Of a stretch of DNA of 64,000 bases, positions 1-8,779 are shown piece by piece (position 1 is the first letter of the stretch; each line of letters opens with the position of its first letter). Made by a program: the position numbers and the translations under genes. The notes under the pieces are model-generated. The model made no database searches, was not told the origin of the DNA, and worked only from the letters and a program-made list of their open reading frames with translations. This DNA is from Sporomusaceae bacterium (GTDB taxonomy: Bacteria; Bacillota; Negativicutes; UBA1444): assembly GCA_018434355.1 (NCBI GenBank), contig JAHDPL010000003.1:84003-148002 (forward strand), given 5' to 3'.

Positions 1-283
1 TCAGGATCGGCCGAACTTTTTTCAGGCCGTTGGCGACCAGATTAATCAAGTGCCTGTCACATTCGGTTGCTTTCATGACCAGGGCAAAGCCCATGACCGA
101 ACAGATGGCTTGGATCAATCCGCTTGTCACCATTGTCTTGGCGAAAGCATCAAATGCGGCCAGCGGCTTCAGCGCCAGGGAGGCCATTAACAGACCCGAA
201 CCGAACAGAACCATTCTGGTTTCGTACTGTTTGACAAGCAGATAGATTGTGATACAGACAATTAACGCGCCTACGTAGACCAT
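1..283 (-). CDS. C4-dicarboxylate permease, DcuC type (partial)
   Basis: Only the first 94 codons lie in the window; the gene runs off the left edge. The visible N-terminus begins MVYVGALIVCITIYLLV and continues through ETRMVLFGSGLLM and ALKPLAAFDAFAKTM, a pattern I associate with the DcuC family of anaerobic C4-dicarboxylate exchangers, which are inner-membrane proteins. Two hydrophobic segments are visible (about residues 3-17 and 28-45). The ATG at 283 has an AGGAGG box seven bases upstream. It lies just after the amidohydrolase gene on the same strand (26 bases), so it may be the last gene of the D-amino-acid operon and carry a product or substrate of that pathway. The dicarboxylate specificity is a family inference; such proteins can also carry amino acids. 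Confidence 0.72.
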   Translation of the reverse strand, partial: MVYVGALIVCITIYLLVKQYETRMVLFGSGLLMASLALKPLAAFDAFAKTMVTSGLIQAICSVMGFALVMKATECDRHLINLVANGLKKVRPIL

Positions 284-309
284 GAACGAAGCCTCCTTTT
301 AATTTTGTT

Positions 310-1722
310 TCAGAGCGGTTGATAGAAACCGCTTTGGGCCAGGTCGACAATGATTGGCGACAACCCTTTGTCCTTGACGAAGCTAGCCCCGGCTGCGGTT
401 GTGATCGCCTGAGCGCCTTTGCCGCAGACATAACCCTTGTGCATGATGACTTTTCCGTTGACCAGGCTCATCACCGGCTGCTGATTATTAAGGTTTAGCA
501 CGGTGATATCGGCATCGGCGCCCGGTCGGAAGTGTCCTTTTTGGGTCAGGCCAAGAATCCGCGCTGGATTGTAACTGGTTTTCTGGACAAACTCTTTAAG
601 GGTCAGCGCTTGCAGTTTTACTAGGGCCAGGCCCATTTGCACGATGACATTGCGAGGAATACCACCGCCATCGGTACTGATACAGTCAACCACAAACCTG
701 CCGTCCGGCCGCTTGGCAACCGCAAGCCGCAGCCGCGGTTCCGGCGGATTGACTTTGAAACTTACGGTGGTATCCGTGCCCAGATCCCGCCAATAAGCGA
801 CGGCTCGTTCACCGGTGGCCAGCACCATCCGACCGCCTTCCTCCATGTTGATGTTGGCCCAGCCAGCTCGGATCGCTTCTTCAAAACCTGACTCGGTTTT
901 GGCAAAGCCGCCCATGGCCAGATTGGTTTGAGTCTGCAGGCTTTCCGGAACGCCTTGGCTGCATTTGGCGCTGGTGCCGTTCATCGGTGACAGGTACGAT
1001 TCGGAGCGGATGGCTGGATTATTGACAAGCGCGCTGATTGCTTCTTCGGCTTCCGTCATATAGGGGCGCTTGAGTCCTCGTGTGTAACTGTTGATGTGGG
1101 CGATGTGCAGGGCATGACCGTTGGCCAGTTTCACTGCTTCCAGAAGCCCGTCGATGTTGGAACCGTTGCTGGCGGTGCCACAATGGAAAGCAATGTAAGC
1201 TTTGTTCTGATTAACCAGTTCGATTGCCCGGGCCGTTGCTTCTGAGGTCAGCGGATAATGACCGCCCAGCAGTTTTAGACCGATCGCGCCCTGACTGAGG
1301 CAGCGGTCGAGCAGGGATTGTAGTTCGGCCCGGTCGGGGTCAGGGGTTTTGACTGTGTGCTCCGGTCGCACGTACTCAATACTGGCAATATTCAATCCAG
1401 CGCCATAGTCGCGGGCAAGGTCCCAGACCCCTTCCACCGGCCCTGCCATGTCGAGCGCGGTGGTTACGCCAGCCAATGCCAGCATCTTGTGCCCATAGCG
1501 CCCGCCGATCCAGTTGGAAAAGTGTGTGTGGATGTCAATAATCCCAGGGACGACATGCTGACCGGTCAGGTCGAAGACTTCGCGGGCCAGGCTTGGGTTC
1601 AGGCCAGCGGCGATTTCGACGATCTGTCCGTCCGCAATTGCCACATCCAGCAATTCTTCCCGGTCGGTGGCATAGTCGACGACGGTTCCGCTCCGGAGCA
1701 GGATGTCATACTTATAGGCCAT
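310..1722 (-). CDS. Amidohydrolase family protein (N-acyl-D-amino-acid deacylase-like)
   Basis: This 470-residue metal-dependent hydrolase belongs to the amidohydrolase superfamily. The HTH metal motif sits near residue 65 (DIHTHFSNW), with HCGT near residue 180 and HIAHINSY near residue 207 as further likely metal ligands. The C-terminal GADADITVLNL block closes the small beta-sandwich seen in dihydroorotase and D-aminoacylase relatives. No signal peptide is present, so it is cytoplasmic. The start ATG has GGAGGAG nine bases upstream. Its neighbours are a D-serine dehydratase-type enzyme and D-cysteine desulfhydrase, so removal of an N-acyl or N-carbamoyl group from D-amino acids is the most economical reading. 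An enamidase or other cyclic-amide hydrolase is also possible; substrate cannot be read from the sequence. Confidence 0.78.
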   Translation of the reverse strand: MAYKYDILLRSGTVVDYATDREELLDVAIADGQIVEIAAGLNPSLAREVFDLTGQHVVPGIIDIHTHFSNWIGGRYGHKMLALAGVTTALDMAGPVEGVWDLARDYGAGLNIASIEYVRPEHTVKTPDPDRAELQSLLDRCLSQGAIGLKLLGGHYPLTSEATARAIELVNQNKAYIAFHCGTASNGSNIDGLLEAVKLANGHALHIAHINSYTRGLKRPYMTEAEEAISALVNNPAIRSESYLSPMNGTSAKCSQGVPESLQTQTNLAMGGFAKTESGFEEAIRAGWANINMEEGGRMVLATGERAVAYWRDLGTDTTVSFKVNPPEPRLRLAVAKRPDGRFVVDCISTDGGGIPRNVIVQMGLALVKLQALTLKEFVQKTSYNPARILGLTQKGHFRPGADADITVLNLNNQQPVMSLVNGKVIMHKGYVCGKGAQAITTAAGASFVKDKGLSPIIVDLAQSGFYQPL

Positions 1723-1741
1723 GTCAAACTCCTCCTTTTTT

Positions 1742-2854
1742 TCAACGGGTTTTGCCGCGGGCGGAGATCGCTAGCTCGCCGAGGACATTTCCCTGAGAAA
1801 CCGCATAGGCGCTGTCATATAAATTACAGACCGGACAGATATGATTCGGGATGATTTCCAGTTTGTCGCCCAGCTTGAGTTCGGCTCGCAAGGCCGCATC
1901 ATAAATCAGGCCGTGTTCGTCAAACATGCCGCTGAGGCGGACGTTGGCAGAGTTTTTGACCAGGCCGTAGCCTTGAGTGGCGCAGATGCCTTCGCTGCGG
2001 GTTTGGAGGGTAAGCGCCTTGGCGCCGGTATCCAGCACGATCCGCTCGGCGGTGGGCAGACTGATGACGCTTGCCAGCACGCTAGCGGCGCAGCGGCTGT
2101 AATCGGCGATGGCGGTTCCCTGACCGACATCCATGAAGATGTAAGTTCCGGGCCGGATTTCGCTGATGCCTGGCAGGACCTCCGAATGCATCAAGGAAGG
2201 GGTGGCGCCGATGCTGACCGTATCGATGTCCGCTCCCAGCTCGCGGACCAATTTGGCAGCCCACAGCGTACGGTTCTGGCTGTCCAGGCAAAGCCTGCGG
2301 CAATCTTCGCTGCTCTTTGCTTTGTAAGTATGGCCCTCATGCGAAAAAACACCTTTTAGTACAACCTTGGTTTGCGCTTGGATATGTTTGACGAGTTGAA
2401 TCAATTGCGCTTCCTCAATGACACCGGAACGGTTTTCGCCGGTTTCGATCTCGATCAGCACTTCGACCGGCTGCGGTTCGTCGCGAAAAACGGTTGCCAG
2501 CTGGTCAATCTGAACCGGATTGTCAACGCCCAGCCGGATTTTGATCTGGCGAGCCAGCTGGCGGATTCGCTCCAGTTTTCTAATACCGACAATCTGGTTG
2601 GCGATGAAGATGTCCGATAGTCCTGCCGCAGCCATGACCTCGGCTTCACCGACTTTTGCCACTGTGATGCCGCGTGCGCCGGCTGCAATCTGCAGTTTGG
2701 CCAGCTCCGGCATTTTGTGCGTTTTGGTATGCGGCCGCAGGGCAACGCCATATTTGTCGGCTTTTTCCTGCATCCGTGAGATATTTTCGTGGACCAGGTC
2801 CATGTCGATCAGCAGGGCAGGGGTATCGAGCTGACTATATTTAGATAGAACCAT
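1742..2854 (-). CDS. D-serine dehydratase / D-threonine aldolase-like PLP enzyme (alanine racemase fold)
   Basis: This 370-residue protein has an N-terminal alanine-racemase-type barrel and a C-terminal metal-binding domain. The PLP lysine is expected to be K44 in RPHTKTHK. The C-terminal NHICPVCNLYD block carries the His and Cys that bind zinc in eukaryotic-type D-serine dehydratases. The family either deaminates D-serine to pyruvate and ammonia or cleaves D-threonine to glycine and acetaldehyde. I start at the ATG at 2854, eight bases after a GGAGG box; the open frame extends to a TTG at 2917, but that TTG lies inside a terminator-like hairpin. The gap to the amidohydrolase gene is 19 bases, so the two are probably co-transcribed. 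Which reaction it performs is uncertain. Confidence 0.8.
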   Translation of the reverse strand: MVLSKYSQLDTPALLIDMDLVHENISRMQEKADKYGVALRPHTKTHKMPELAKLQIAAGARGITVAKVGEAEVMAAAGLSDIFIANQIVGIRKLERIRQLARQIKIRLGVDNPVQIDQLATVFRDEPQPVEVLIEIETGENRSGVIEEAQLIQLVKHIQAQTKVVLKGVFSHEGHTYKAKSSEDCRRLCLDSQNRTLWAAKLVRELGADIDTVSIGATPSLMHSEVLPGISEIRPGTYIFMDVGQGTAIADYSRCAASVLASVISLPTAERIVLDTGAKALTLQTRSEGICATQGYGLVKNSANVRLSGMFDEHGLIYDAALRAELKLGDKLEIIPNHICPVCNLYDSAYAVSQGNVLGELAISARGKTR

Positions 2855-2913
2855 TGCTGAGAGCACCTCCGGATTCAGTTCGTTTGCGTATTTTCCCTTA
2901 TAATTGGAGTATG

Positions 2914-2959
2914 GCAAAAGAGGCTCAAATTCGTTGAAACAAATTTGAGCCTCTTTTGC
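2914..2959 (-). terminator. Perfect 18-bp inverted repeat, intrinsic terminator or attenuator
   Basis: The arms 2914-2931 and 2942-2959 are exactly complementary (GCAAAAGAGGCTCAAATT and its reverse complement) around a 10-base loop. The T-rich end of the stem (CTCTTTTG) would form part of the U tract in either direction. It lies after the D-cysteine desulfhydrase gene and about 60 bases before the start of the next gene on the same strand, so it can end the upstream transcript or act as an intra-operon attenuator. Confidence 0.75.
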
Positions 2960-3033
2960 ATCATTATTTTATGCGCTTTCGATCAGTCCGAAAACTCAAC
3001 GTTCGCATGTTATTGCCTTTTCCTCTGCCAGAA

Positions 3034-4029
3034 TTAGGATTGAGCAAAGTAGTCTTTGTAGTGGTAGAGCGCGGGAGAACCGCCGGTGTGGACAAAGACG
3101 ACGTTTTCGCCTTTTTTGAAACGTCCCTGGCGAATCAGGCCGAGCAAACCGGCAAACGATTTTCCGGTATAGACAGGGTCCAGCAGGATCGCTTCGGTAC
3201 GGGCCATCAGTTTTACAGCCTCTACCATTTCCGGTGTTGGTAGCGAGTAACCGGGGCCTACATAACCTTCCACACAATCGACCATCGCTTCAGGGAAGTC
3301 AAGGCCGAACCGTTTGGCGGTTGCCACTGCGTCCTTGATAATGACAGGGCGCTGGGTTTCGTTCGGGCGGCTGATATTAATGCCTACCACCGGAATGTTG
3401 GTGTTGTTGCCCCAGAAGCCTACAGCCAGTCCTGCATGGGTTCCGCCGCTGCCGCTGGTGCACACGACATAATCGATATTCAGCCCTTTGTCAAATGCTT
3501 GAGCGATGATTTCTTCGGCGCAGGCGACGTAGCCGAGCGTGCCGACCGCATTGGAGCCGCCGCCGGGAATGATATAGGGTTTGCCGCCTTTTTGGCGAAT
3601 GGAATCGGCCAGTTTTTCCATTGCTTCCATCATATTGGATCCGCCAGGAACTACAGTGACGCTGGCGATTCCCATCAGATGAAACAGAAAATTGTTGCCG
3701 GAAGCTTGCTCGTTATAACTGCCAGGAACGCGTTCCTCAATGATGAAATGACAGGGCAGGCCTTCCTTGCAAGCGGCCGCCAGCGTCAACCGGCAGTGGT
3801 TCGATTGTACCGCGCCGCAGGTAATCAAGGTATCGGCGCCCTGCGCAAAGGCATCGGCGACCAGGAATTCAAGTTTGCGGGTCTTGTTGCCGCCTCCGGC
3901 CAGACCAAGCATATCATCCCGCTTGATCCAGATGTTTGGTCCGTTCAGTTCCTTGGTGAGACGGGGCAGAAACTCCAGGGGAGTCTGTCCTTCAGTGTAA
4001 CGTCGACGAGGAAATTGTGCCAGATTCAT
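3034..4029 (-). CDS. dcyD: D-cysteine desulfhydrase
   Basis: This 331-residue cytoplasmic PLP enzyme breaks D-cysteine into pyruvate, hydrogen sulfide and ammonia. The ACC-deaminase/D-cysteine desulfhydrase fold is clear: PLEFLPRLT near the start, WIKRDDMLGLAGGGNK with the PLP lysine in GGGNKTRK near residue 50, GAVQSNHCRLT, and the glycine-rich phosphate-binding TSGSGGTHAGL near residue 190. Length matches the family. The start ATG follows a GAGGTGG box. It lies between the D-serine dehydratase-type gene and a TRAP transporter block, which supports a D-amino-acid role. ACC deaminase is the main alternative; the context and overall similarity favour D-cysteine or a related D-amino acid such as beta-chloro-D-alanine. 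Confidence 0.87.
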   Translation of the reverse strand: MNLAQFPRRRYTEGQTPLEFLPRLTKELNGPNIWIKRDDMLGLAGGGNKTRKLEFLVADAFAQGADTLITCGAVQSNHCRLTLAAACKEGLPCHFIIEERVPGSYNEQASGNNFLFHLMGIASVTVVPGGSNMMEAMEKLADSIRQKGGKPYIIPGGGSNAVGTLGYVACAEEIIAQAFDKGLNIDYVVCTSGSGGTHAGLAVGFWGNNTNIPVVGINISRPNETQRPVIIKDAVATAKRFGLDFPEAMVDCVEGYVGPGYSLPTPEMVEAVKLMARTEAILLDPVYTGKSFAGLLGLIRQGRFKKGENVVFVHTGGSPALYHYKDYFAQS

Positions 4030-4151
4030 TTTAGTTCCACCTCTCCATTTATTTTTTTCTTAATCTGATATCAAGTATAGACCATAATCGGAAAATTAAA
4101 AATGATCCTGATGTCAAAAGCCACTTTAATTCTCCCCAATGCCGGAAACTA

Positions 4152-5387
4152 TTACAAAGGTGCAATCAAATTGACAATTGGTAAGGTTAATCCTCGCCTA
4201 TGCAAAGAATCCTTGGCTTCAGGCAACAATTTTGCCAACTCTTTGATGGAAAGTAAGGTGAGTTGAACATATTTTTGTAAATCGTCTGCCGTTAGAAAGG
4301 GAACCACAACTTCAGCAATATAATCTTTCGTCACAACATAGTTGAATACGGCGCTGGTCCCGGGCATCATACCGGCCCCGCCAACGATTTCATTCAATTT
4401 GTTCGACATAAAACTGCTGCCGCCGCCGTCTTGACTGATAAGCACGGCCAAATCGGCCAAAATGGCCACTTTTTCCTGGGAAGATCCAGCCGACTTCAAT
4501 TGTTCGCCAAGCTCAGCAATTTTGGTGCCCAGTGCCTGCGTCGTATTTGCCATTCCGTTTGCGATGCGCGGCACGGCATTTTCTTTAAAAAGCACCGGAA
4601 CATCGATCGAGGCGCCAGCATTCACGATACTCTGCGCGACAACGAGGTTGTCAAGTTCATTATCGGCACGAACCATAAAGGAACAACCGTCGATATCGCT
4701 CAAATATTTTTCGTTATAAATTTTTCCTTCGATTACAATCGTTGGCAGATCCAGCAAGCCCAGCCGGTCCATAAGGAGTTTCTTTATCCCCAGCGCCACG
4801 TTTCCTTCCAGATCTTCATTCGGTCCGATTCCTCCTTCGGACGCGTTGACGGTTCCCAGCACCGAAACGGGGATGCCGTCAATATCAAGCACGGCTCCGG
4901 CGATTAGACCGCATGAACCGGGGACGTCTTCGATTCCGAACTGGAAATGTTGCGGAAAATTTTTCACGAACGAATCCAATGCAGCATTGGCAATCGCAGT
5001 CTGCAGCGATACAGGGGCCTCGTGGATTCCTTGCCCATAGCAGCGACCGAAAGCGTCAAACACCAGCGCCTGAGTAAGAACGGCTTCCTGACCGATAAGG
5101 CCCTTGGCCGCCCGCGCCTCCTGCAAGGTGATCCCGCGCCTGGGATACGCTCTGCCCACGCCGCCTGCTTCTGTCTCGACTTCAAAAAAACCGCCGACAC
5201 CGGCCTGGAAGCGGATATCCTTGATCACCAGAGAAACCCCTGTCGCTGCCTGAAACAGCGCCAGCGCAACGGCCAATCCGGCAGAGTCATCCTGCACCTG
5301 ATTGGAATGACTGTGGCAATGTCCGCAGCCGACATGCCCAACGACGCCGAGGATTCCTTTGTCTTGCTTGCTCAATGAAATCTTCAT
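4152..5387 (-). CDS. Uncharacterised protein with HCHSHS motif, linked to a TRAP transporter
   Basis: I do not recognise this 411-residue protein. No signal peptide or clear membrane segment is seen, so it is probably cytoplasmic. Near the N-terminus (about residues 14-30) it has GHVGCGHCHSHSN, rich in His and Cys and likely to bind a metal. Other conserved-looking stretches are rich in glycine: GVGGFFEVETEAGGVG, VPGSCGLIAGAV, SEGGIGPNEDLEG and ISQDGGGSSFMSNK. The C-terminal third looks helical. It begins 7 bases after the TRAP large permease stop, so it is the last gene of the transporter operon and probably the enzyme or accessory protein that handles the imported compound. A lyase, racemase or isomerase is possible, but nothing in the sequence decides this. 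Confidence 0.6.
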   Translation of the reverse strand: MKISLSKQDKGILGVVGHVGCGHCHSHSNQVQDDSAGLAVALALFQAATGVSLVIKDIRFQAGVGGFFEVETEAGGVGRAYPRRGITLQEARAAKGLIGQEAVLTQALVFDAFGRCYGQGIHEAPVSLQTAIANAALDSFVKNFPQHFQFGIEDVPGSCGLIAGAVLDIDGIPVSVLGTVNASEGGIGPNEDLEGNVALGIKKLLMDRLGLLDLPTIVIEGKIYNEKYLSDIDGCSFMVRADNELDNLVVAQSIVNAGASIDVPVLFKENAVPRIANGMANTTQALGTKIAELGEQLKSAGSSQEKVAILADLAVLISQDGGGSSFMSNKLNEIVGGAGMMPGTSAVFNYVVTKDYIAEVVVPFLTADDLQKYVQLTLLSIKELAKLLPEAKDSLHRRGLTLPIVNLIAPL

Positions 5388-5394
5388 GCGTCAC

Positions 5395-6684
5395 CTATTT
5401 TGTCATCAGGGTAGGCAACCAAAGGCTGATTTGAGGAACAAAGGCCAACACTAATGCAGCCAGGCTCATTGCAAAAACGAAAGGGAGTACCGCATAACTC
5501 AATGTTTCAATGCGAAGTTTGCTTATTCCACAACCGACAAAAAGGTTGACGCCGACCGGCGGGGTTAAGAATCCAATCGATACTGTGACAATCATGATAA
5601 TGCCGAAATGCACCAAGTTAAAATCGAACTTTTGCACTACCGGTAGCAGCAATGGCGTCAGGATCAGAATGTTCGCCAACGCATCCATAAAAGTGCCCAT
5701 AATCAGCAACAGAACGATGATGATGGTGATGAAGACATATTTGTTGGTTGAAAACTCCGTCAACGTACTCACCATAAGGTCAGGAACATTGTAAAACATC
5801 AGGATCTGACCAAAAGCGGTTGCCGTTGCCACCACAAGAAAAATCGATGAGTTGGTTAGCACAGTGCCTCTGATGATTTCGTAGCCTTTATCCCAGTTCA
5901 GCGACTTGTGGATCAACCCTTCCGCCAGCAGCGCATAGATGACCGCAATCACGCCAGCCTCGGTTGGCGTCGTTAAACCGCCGTAAATGCCACCCAACAC
6001 AATCACGGGCACAAATAGTGCATATTTGGCTTCATTAAGTGAGTGAAAAAGTTCTTTCAAGCTGGCGCGTTTACCAGCGGCATAGCCCTTTCGTTTGGCA
6101 ATGATGTAGCTGGTGAGCATAAGACAAAGTCCAACAAAAACTCCTGGAATTACCCCGGCCATAAATAAATCGCCAACCGACACGCCTGCGACCGTACCGT
6201 AGATAATCAACGGTACGCTGGGCGGAATCATTACCCCTAAACAGCCGGCAGCCGTATTAACAGCTGTTGAAAACGGTTTGTCGTAGCCTTCTTTTTCCAT
6301 CGAGGGAATCATGACCCCACCCACTGCTGCGACAGTAGCGGGGGAAGATCCGCTCAACGCGCCATAAAACATACAAGTCAGAATAGAAATATGCGCCATG
6401 CCTCCGGTAATGTGTCCGACCAAGCAGCGGGATACTGCCAGTAAACGCTGCGCCATCTCACCTTTTTGCATTATTTCGCCGGCCAAGATAAAGAAGGGGA
6501 CAGCCATTAACGGGAACAGATCGAGCGATGAGATCATTTTTTGCATGAGAAAAGCGGATTGCATTTGCTGTTCACCGATAAACATTCCCACAAGAACACT
6601 CAGTCCGATTGCGATACCGATCGGTATGCTCAGCCCAAGACAAATGGCCAGTGAAAGAAAGATGGCTCCGATGGTCATTTCCAT
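5395..6684 (-). CDS. dctM: TRAP transporter large permease (DctM)
   Basis: This 429-residue integral membrane protein has about twelve hydrophobic segments and is the ion-coupled transport channel of a tripartite TRAP system. Family signatures include AGEIMQKGEMAQRLL, GALSGSSPATVAAVGGVMIPSM, PSVPLIIYG and GFLTPPVGVNLFVGCGI. I start at the ATG at 6684, eight bases after AGGTGG, rather than at the upstream GTG at 6696. The small permease gene is 30 bases upstream and the solute-binding protein gene precedes that, giving the usual P-Q-M order. The cargo is probably an organic acid or amino acid, judging from the D-amino-acid genes next door, but TRAP cargo cannot be read from the permease. Confidence 0.93.
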   Translation of the reverse strand: MEMTIGAIFLSLAICLGLSIPIGIAIGLSVLVGMFIGEQQMQSAFLMQKMISSLDLFPLMAVPFFILAGEIMQKGEMAQRLLAVSRCLVGHITGGMAHISILTCMFYGALSGSSPATVAAVGGVMIPSMEKEGYDKPFSTAVNTAAGCLGVMIPPSVPLIIYGTVAGVSVGDLFMAGVIPGVFVGLCLMLTSYIIAKRKGYAAGKRASLKELFHSLNEAKYALFVPVIVLGGIYGGLTTPTEAGVIAVIYALLAEGLIHKSLNWDKGYEIIRGTVLTNSSIFLVVATATAFGQILMFYNVPDLMVSTLTEFSTNKYVFITIIIVLLLIMGTFMDALANILILTPLLLPVVQKFDFNLVHFGIIMIVTVSIGFLTPPVGVNLFVGCGISKLRIETLSYAVLPFVFAMSLAALVLAFVPQISLWLPTLMTK

Positions 6685-6714
6685 AATTGACACCACCTAC
6701 CTAAATTAAATAGC

Positions 6715-7215
6715 TCAACTGAATAGTTTAGACGCATCGTCGGTGTCCGTTCCGTCATTTTGTTTATAGATAGTGATCATCCGCTCTACGGTTCGGAATG
6801 CCATCATTCCCATGCCAAGCGGAATCGCCAGGTACACCCAGTACATTTTTACTTCCATCGCAGCGCTGTTCTGTCCGGTTTTCATTAAGAATAGGATCAT
6901 TTTTACGCCAAACCACACGCAAACGATGTTGAAAATGACAGAGAGCGAATAGGCGATCAATGTTGCAGGCCTGGCAAATCTTCCGCCCCAGAAATGTCGC
7001 ACAAAAGTGATTTCCAGGTGACGATCGGCTTTCATGGCAAAACTACAGCCGATATATACAGACCAGATGAACAGATACCGACCCAACTCTTCGGACCAGT
7101 CGAGCGAAAAACCTAAAACATATCTTGTAAAAACCTGAACTGCAATAATCGTGCACATTCCAAGCAAGAAAAAACAAGATAGCAGTTCATCGGCTCTATC
7201 AAGCAGTTTTTTCAT
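6715..7215 (-). CDS. dctQ: TRAP transporter small permease (DctQ)
   Basis: This 166-residue protein has four predicted membrane helices and is the small membrane partner of DctM. The family pattern VFTRYVLGFSLDWSEELGRYLFIW is present at about residues 29-53, followed by GCSFAMKADRHLEI. The start ATG has GGAGG eight bases upstream. It sits between the solute-binding protein and large permease genes in one operon. Confidence 0.93.
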   Translation of the reverse strand: MKKLLDRADELLSCFFLLGMCTIIAVQVFTRYVLGFSLDWSEELGRYLFIWSVYIGCSFAMKADRHLEITFVRHFWGGRFARPATLIAYSLSVIFNIVCVWFGVKMILFLMKTGQNSAAMEVKMYWVYLAIPLGMGMMAFRTVERMITIYKQNDGTDTDDASKLFS

Positions 7216-7307
7216 GATATTTATCCCTCCGTCTCTCTTCGAGATAAAATGTTCCGGAGGAAGGCCAAGTGTTCTTTCTCCCTCGCTCCGGAACTATGTT
7301 GCGCCCG

Positions 7308-8354
7308 TTATTTTGCCGTTAGTGTTTTTCTGGCTTCATCCAGCACGTCTTTGCCGATTTCTTTCTCAAACTCTTGGTAGATCGCCTCGCATTGTTTGGC
7401 CCAACGGGCTCTTTCCGCCGCAGACAAAACTACTATTTTCAAACCTTTTTTCTTGTACTCGTCCATGATCATCTTTTCATTATCACGAATCAATTTTCTC
7501 TGGTACAGTTTAATTTCATTGAATGTTTCATCAACGATTTTTTTGTGCGCTGGCGACAGTTTATCATAGAAGGGTTTGTTGATCATCACCAAGTGGGGAC
7601 TGTAGATGCTGTTGACAATTGTCATCTGGGTCTGAACTTCATGGAAGTTGTTGAACCAGGCAAGATTGAGGTCGATATCGATGCCATCAACAGTTTTCTG
7701 TTGCATTGCCGTATAAACCTCGCCCCAGGCCACCGGAGTCGGACTTGCGCCCAAGGCTTTCAGCGTGGCGATATGCGCCTTGCTGGCAGTGGAACGGATT
7801 TTCAGGCCCTGCATATCTTCCATTTTTTCCACAGGCCGCTTGTTGTTGTAGATATTGCGGAAGCCGATCTCGATGTAGCCCAGCCCCAATACATTGTGCT
7901 TTTCCAGAGCACTGGCCATCTTTTTGCCCATCGGTCCATCGGTGATCTTGTCGGTTGACGGATAGTCCGGGAACAAGAATGGCATGTCAAATAGCAAAAA
8001 CGCATTGGAAAAAGGCTGGAGGTTGGGTGTGGATGAAGAACCCATCTGGAGCATGCCGGACTGCAGCCCCTCTACGATTTCACGTCCGCCGCCAAACTTG
8101 CCGCTGTCGTAAAGATCGACCTTGATTTCGCCATTACTGCGGCTTTCCACCAATTCCTTAAATTTAATGAACGCCATCCCCATCGGATGCTTGGGGACAT
8201 TCTCATGTGCCAGTTTGATCACTACGGCAGCTGGTTTTTTCGTATCGGTTTTTGCCCCATCGGCAGGTTTTGAAGAAGATCCGCACCCAGCAATGAGTGC
8301 AACAGTAAGCAAGCAGACAATCAACAGAAATAGAAACCGGCTTTTTCTCAACAT
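7308..8354 (-). CDS. dctP: TRAP transporter solute-binding lipoprotein (DctP)
   Basis: This 348-residue extracytoplasmic binding protein delivers the substrate to the DctQ-DctM channel. The N-terminus is a lipoprotein signal ending in LIAGC, so the mature protein starts at Cys24 and is lipid-anchored. The DctP body follows: FKELVESRSNGEIKVDLYDSG, LQSGMLQMGSSSTPN, FLFPDYPSTD and KIRSTASKAHIATLKALGASPTPVAWGEVYTAMQQ (written here in parts). The arginine in KIRST is the conserved residue that usually binds a substrate carboxylate, so the cargo is likely a carboxylic acid. It is the first gene of the TRAP operon and faces away from a LysR regulator. Confidence 0.93.
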   Translation of the reverse strand: MLRKSRFLFLLIVCLLTVALIAGCGSSSKPADGAKTDTKKPAAVVIKLAHENVPKHPMGMAFIKFKELVESRSNGEIKVDLYDSGKFGGGREIVEGLQSGMLQMGSSSTPNLQPFSNAFLLFDMPFLFPDYPSTDKITDGPMGKKMASALEKHNVLGLGYIEIGFRNIYNNKRPVEKMEDMQGLKIRSTASKAHIATLKALGASPTPVAWGEVYTAMQQKTVDGIDIDLNLAWFNNFHEVQTQMTIVNSIYSPHLVMINKPFYDKLSPAHKKIVDETFNEIKLYQRKLIRDNEKMIMDEYKKKGLKIVVLSAAERARWAKQCEAIYQEFEKEIGKDVLDEARKTLTAK

Positions 8355-8779
8355 CTACAACACTTCCTTTTCCATTATTATGTCTCTCTGGCCCGACTTT
8401 TTTCGTCCAAACTTTTAATGTAGGTCAAATACACCTGTCATTTGTTTGCCGAAGTAGCTGAGATTTATACGGAATTTAGAAGGAGTGATTTTGGTATGCC
8501 AATATTGATTCTTCTTTCACCATCCCTTCTGCCCAAGATCAGGTTTGCCGCCGGGGGTTGTGTCTATTCGCTGCATGTCGGACAAAGTATTTTAATGTGT
8601 GTTCACTTACAACTTTTCTCCGATTATTCTTCGATAATGAATGAAAATTGCGTCAACACACTATATTCACAGAATAACTCATTATGCAAAATAAGAAAAA
8701 TAATTTATAATTATTGATACGATAAGTAAAAACATATAGTGTATTGTCTGGAAAAGACTTTTATGCTGGAGGAAAAGCA
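8355..8779. promoter_or_regulatory. Divergent intergenic region between TRAP operon and LysR gene
   Basis: These 425 bases separate two divergently transcribed genes and are AT-rich, most strongly at 8640-8750. They should hold the promoters for both sides and the LysR operator. I see no convincing coding sequence: the 91-codon plus-strand frame at 8442-8717 lacks a good ribosome site and resembles no family. I could not pin down a single LysR box with confidence. Confidence 0.5.

Noticed and set aside
8442..8717. 91-codon frame in the LysR/TRAP intergenic region
   Set aside because: No ribosome binding site, odd composition, and the region must hold two divergent promoters.
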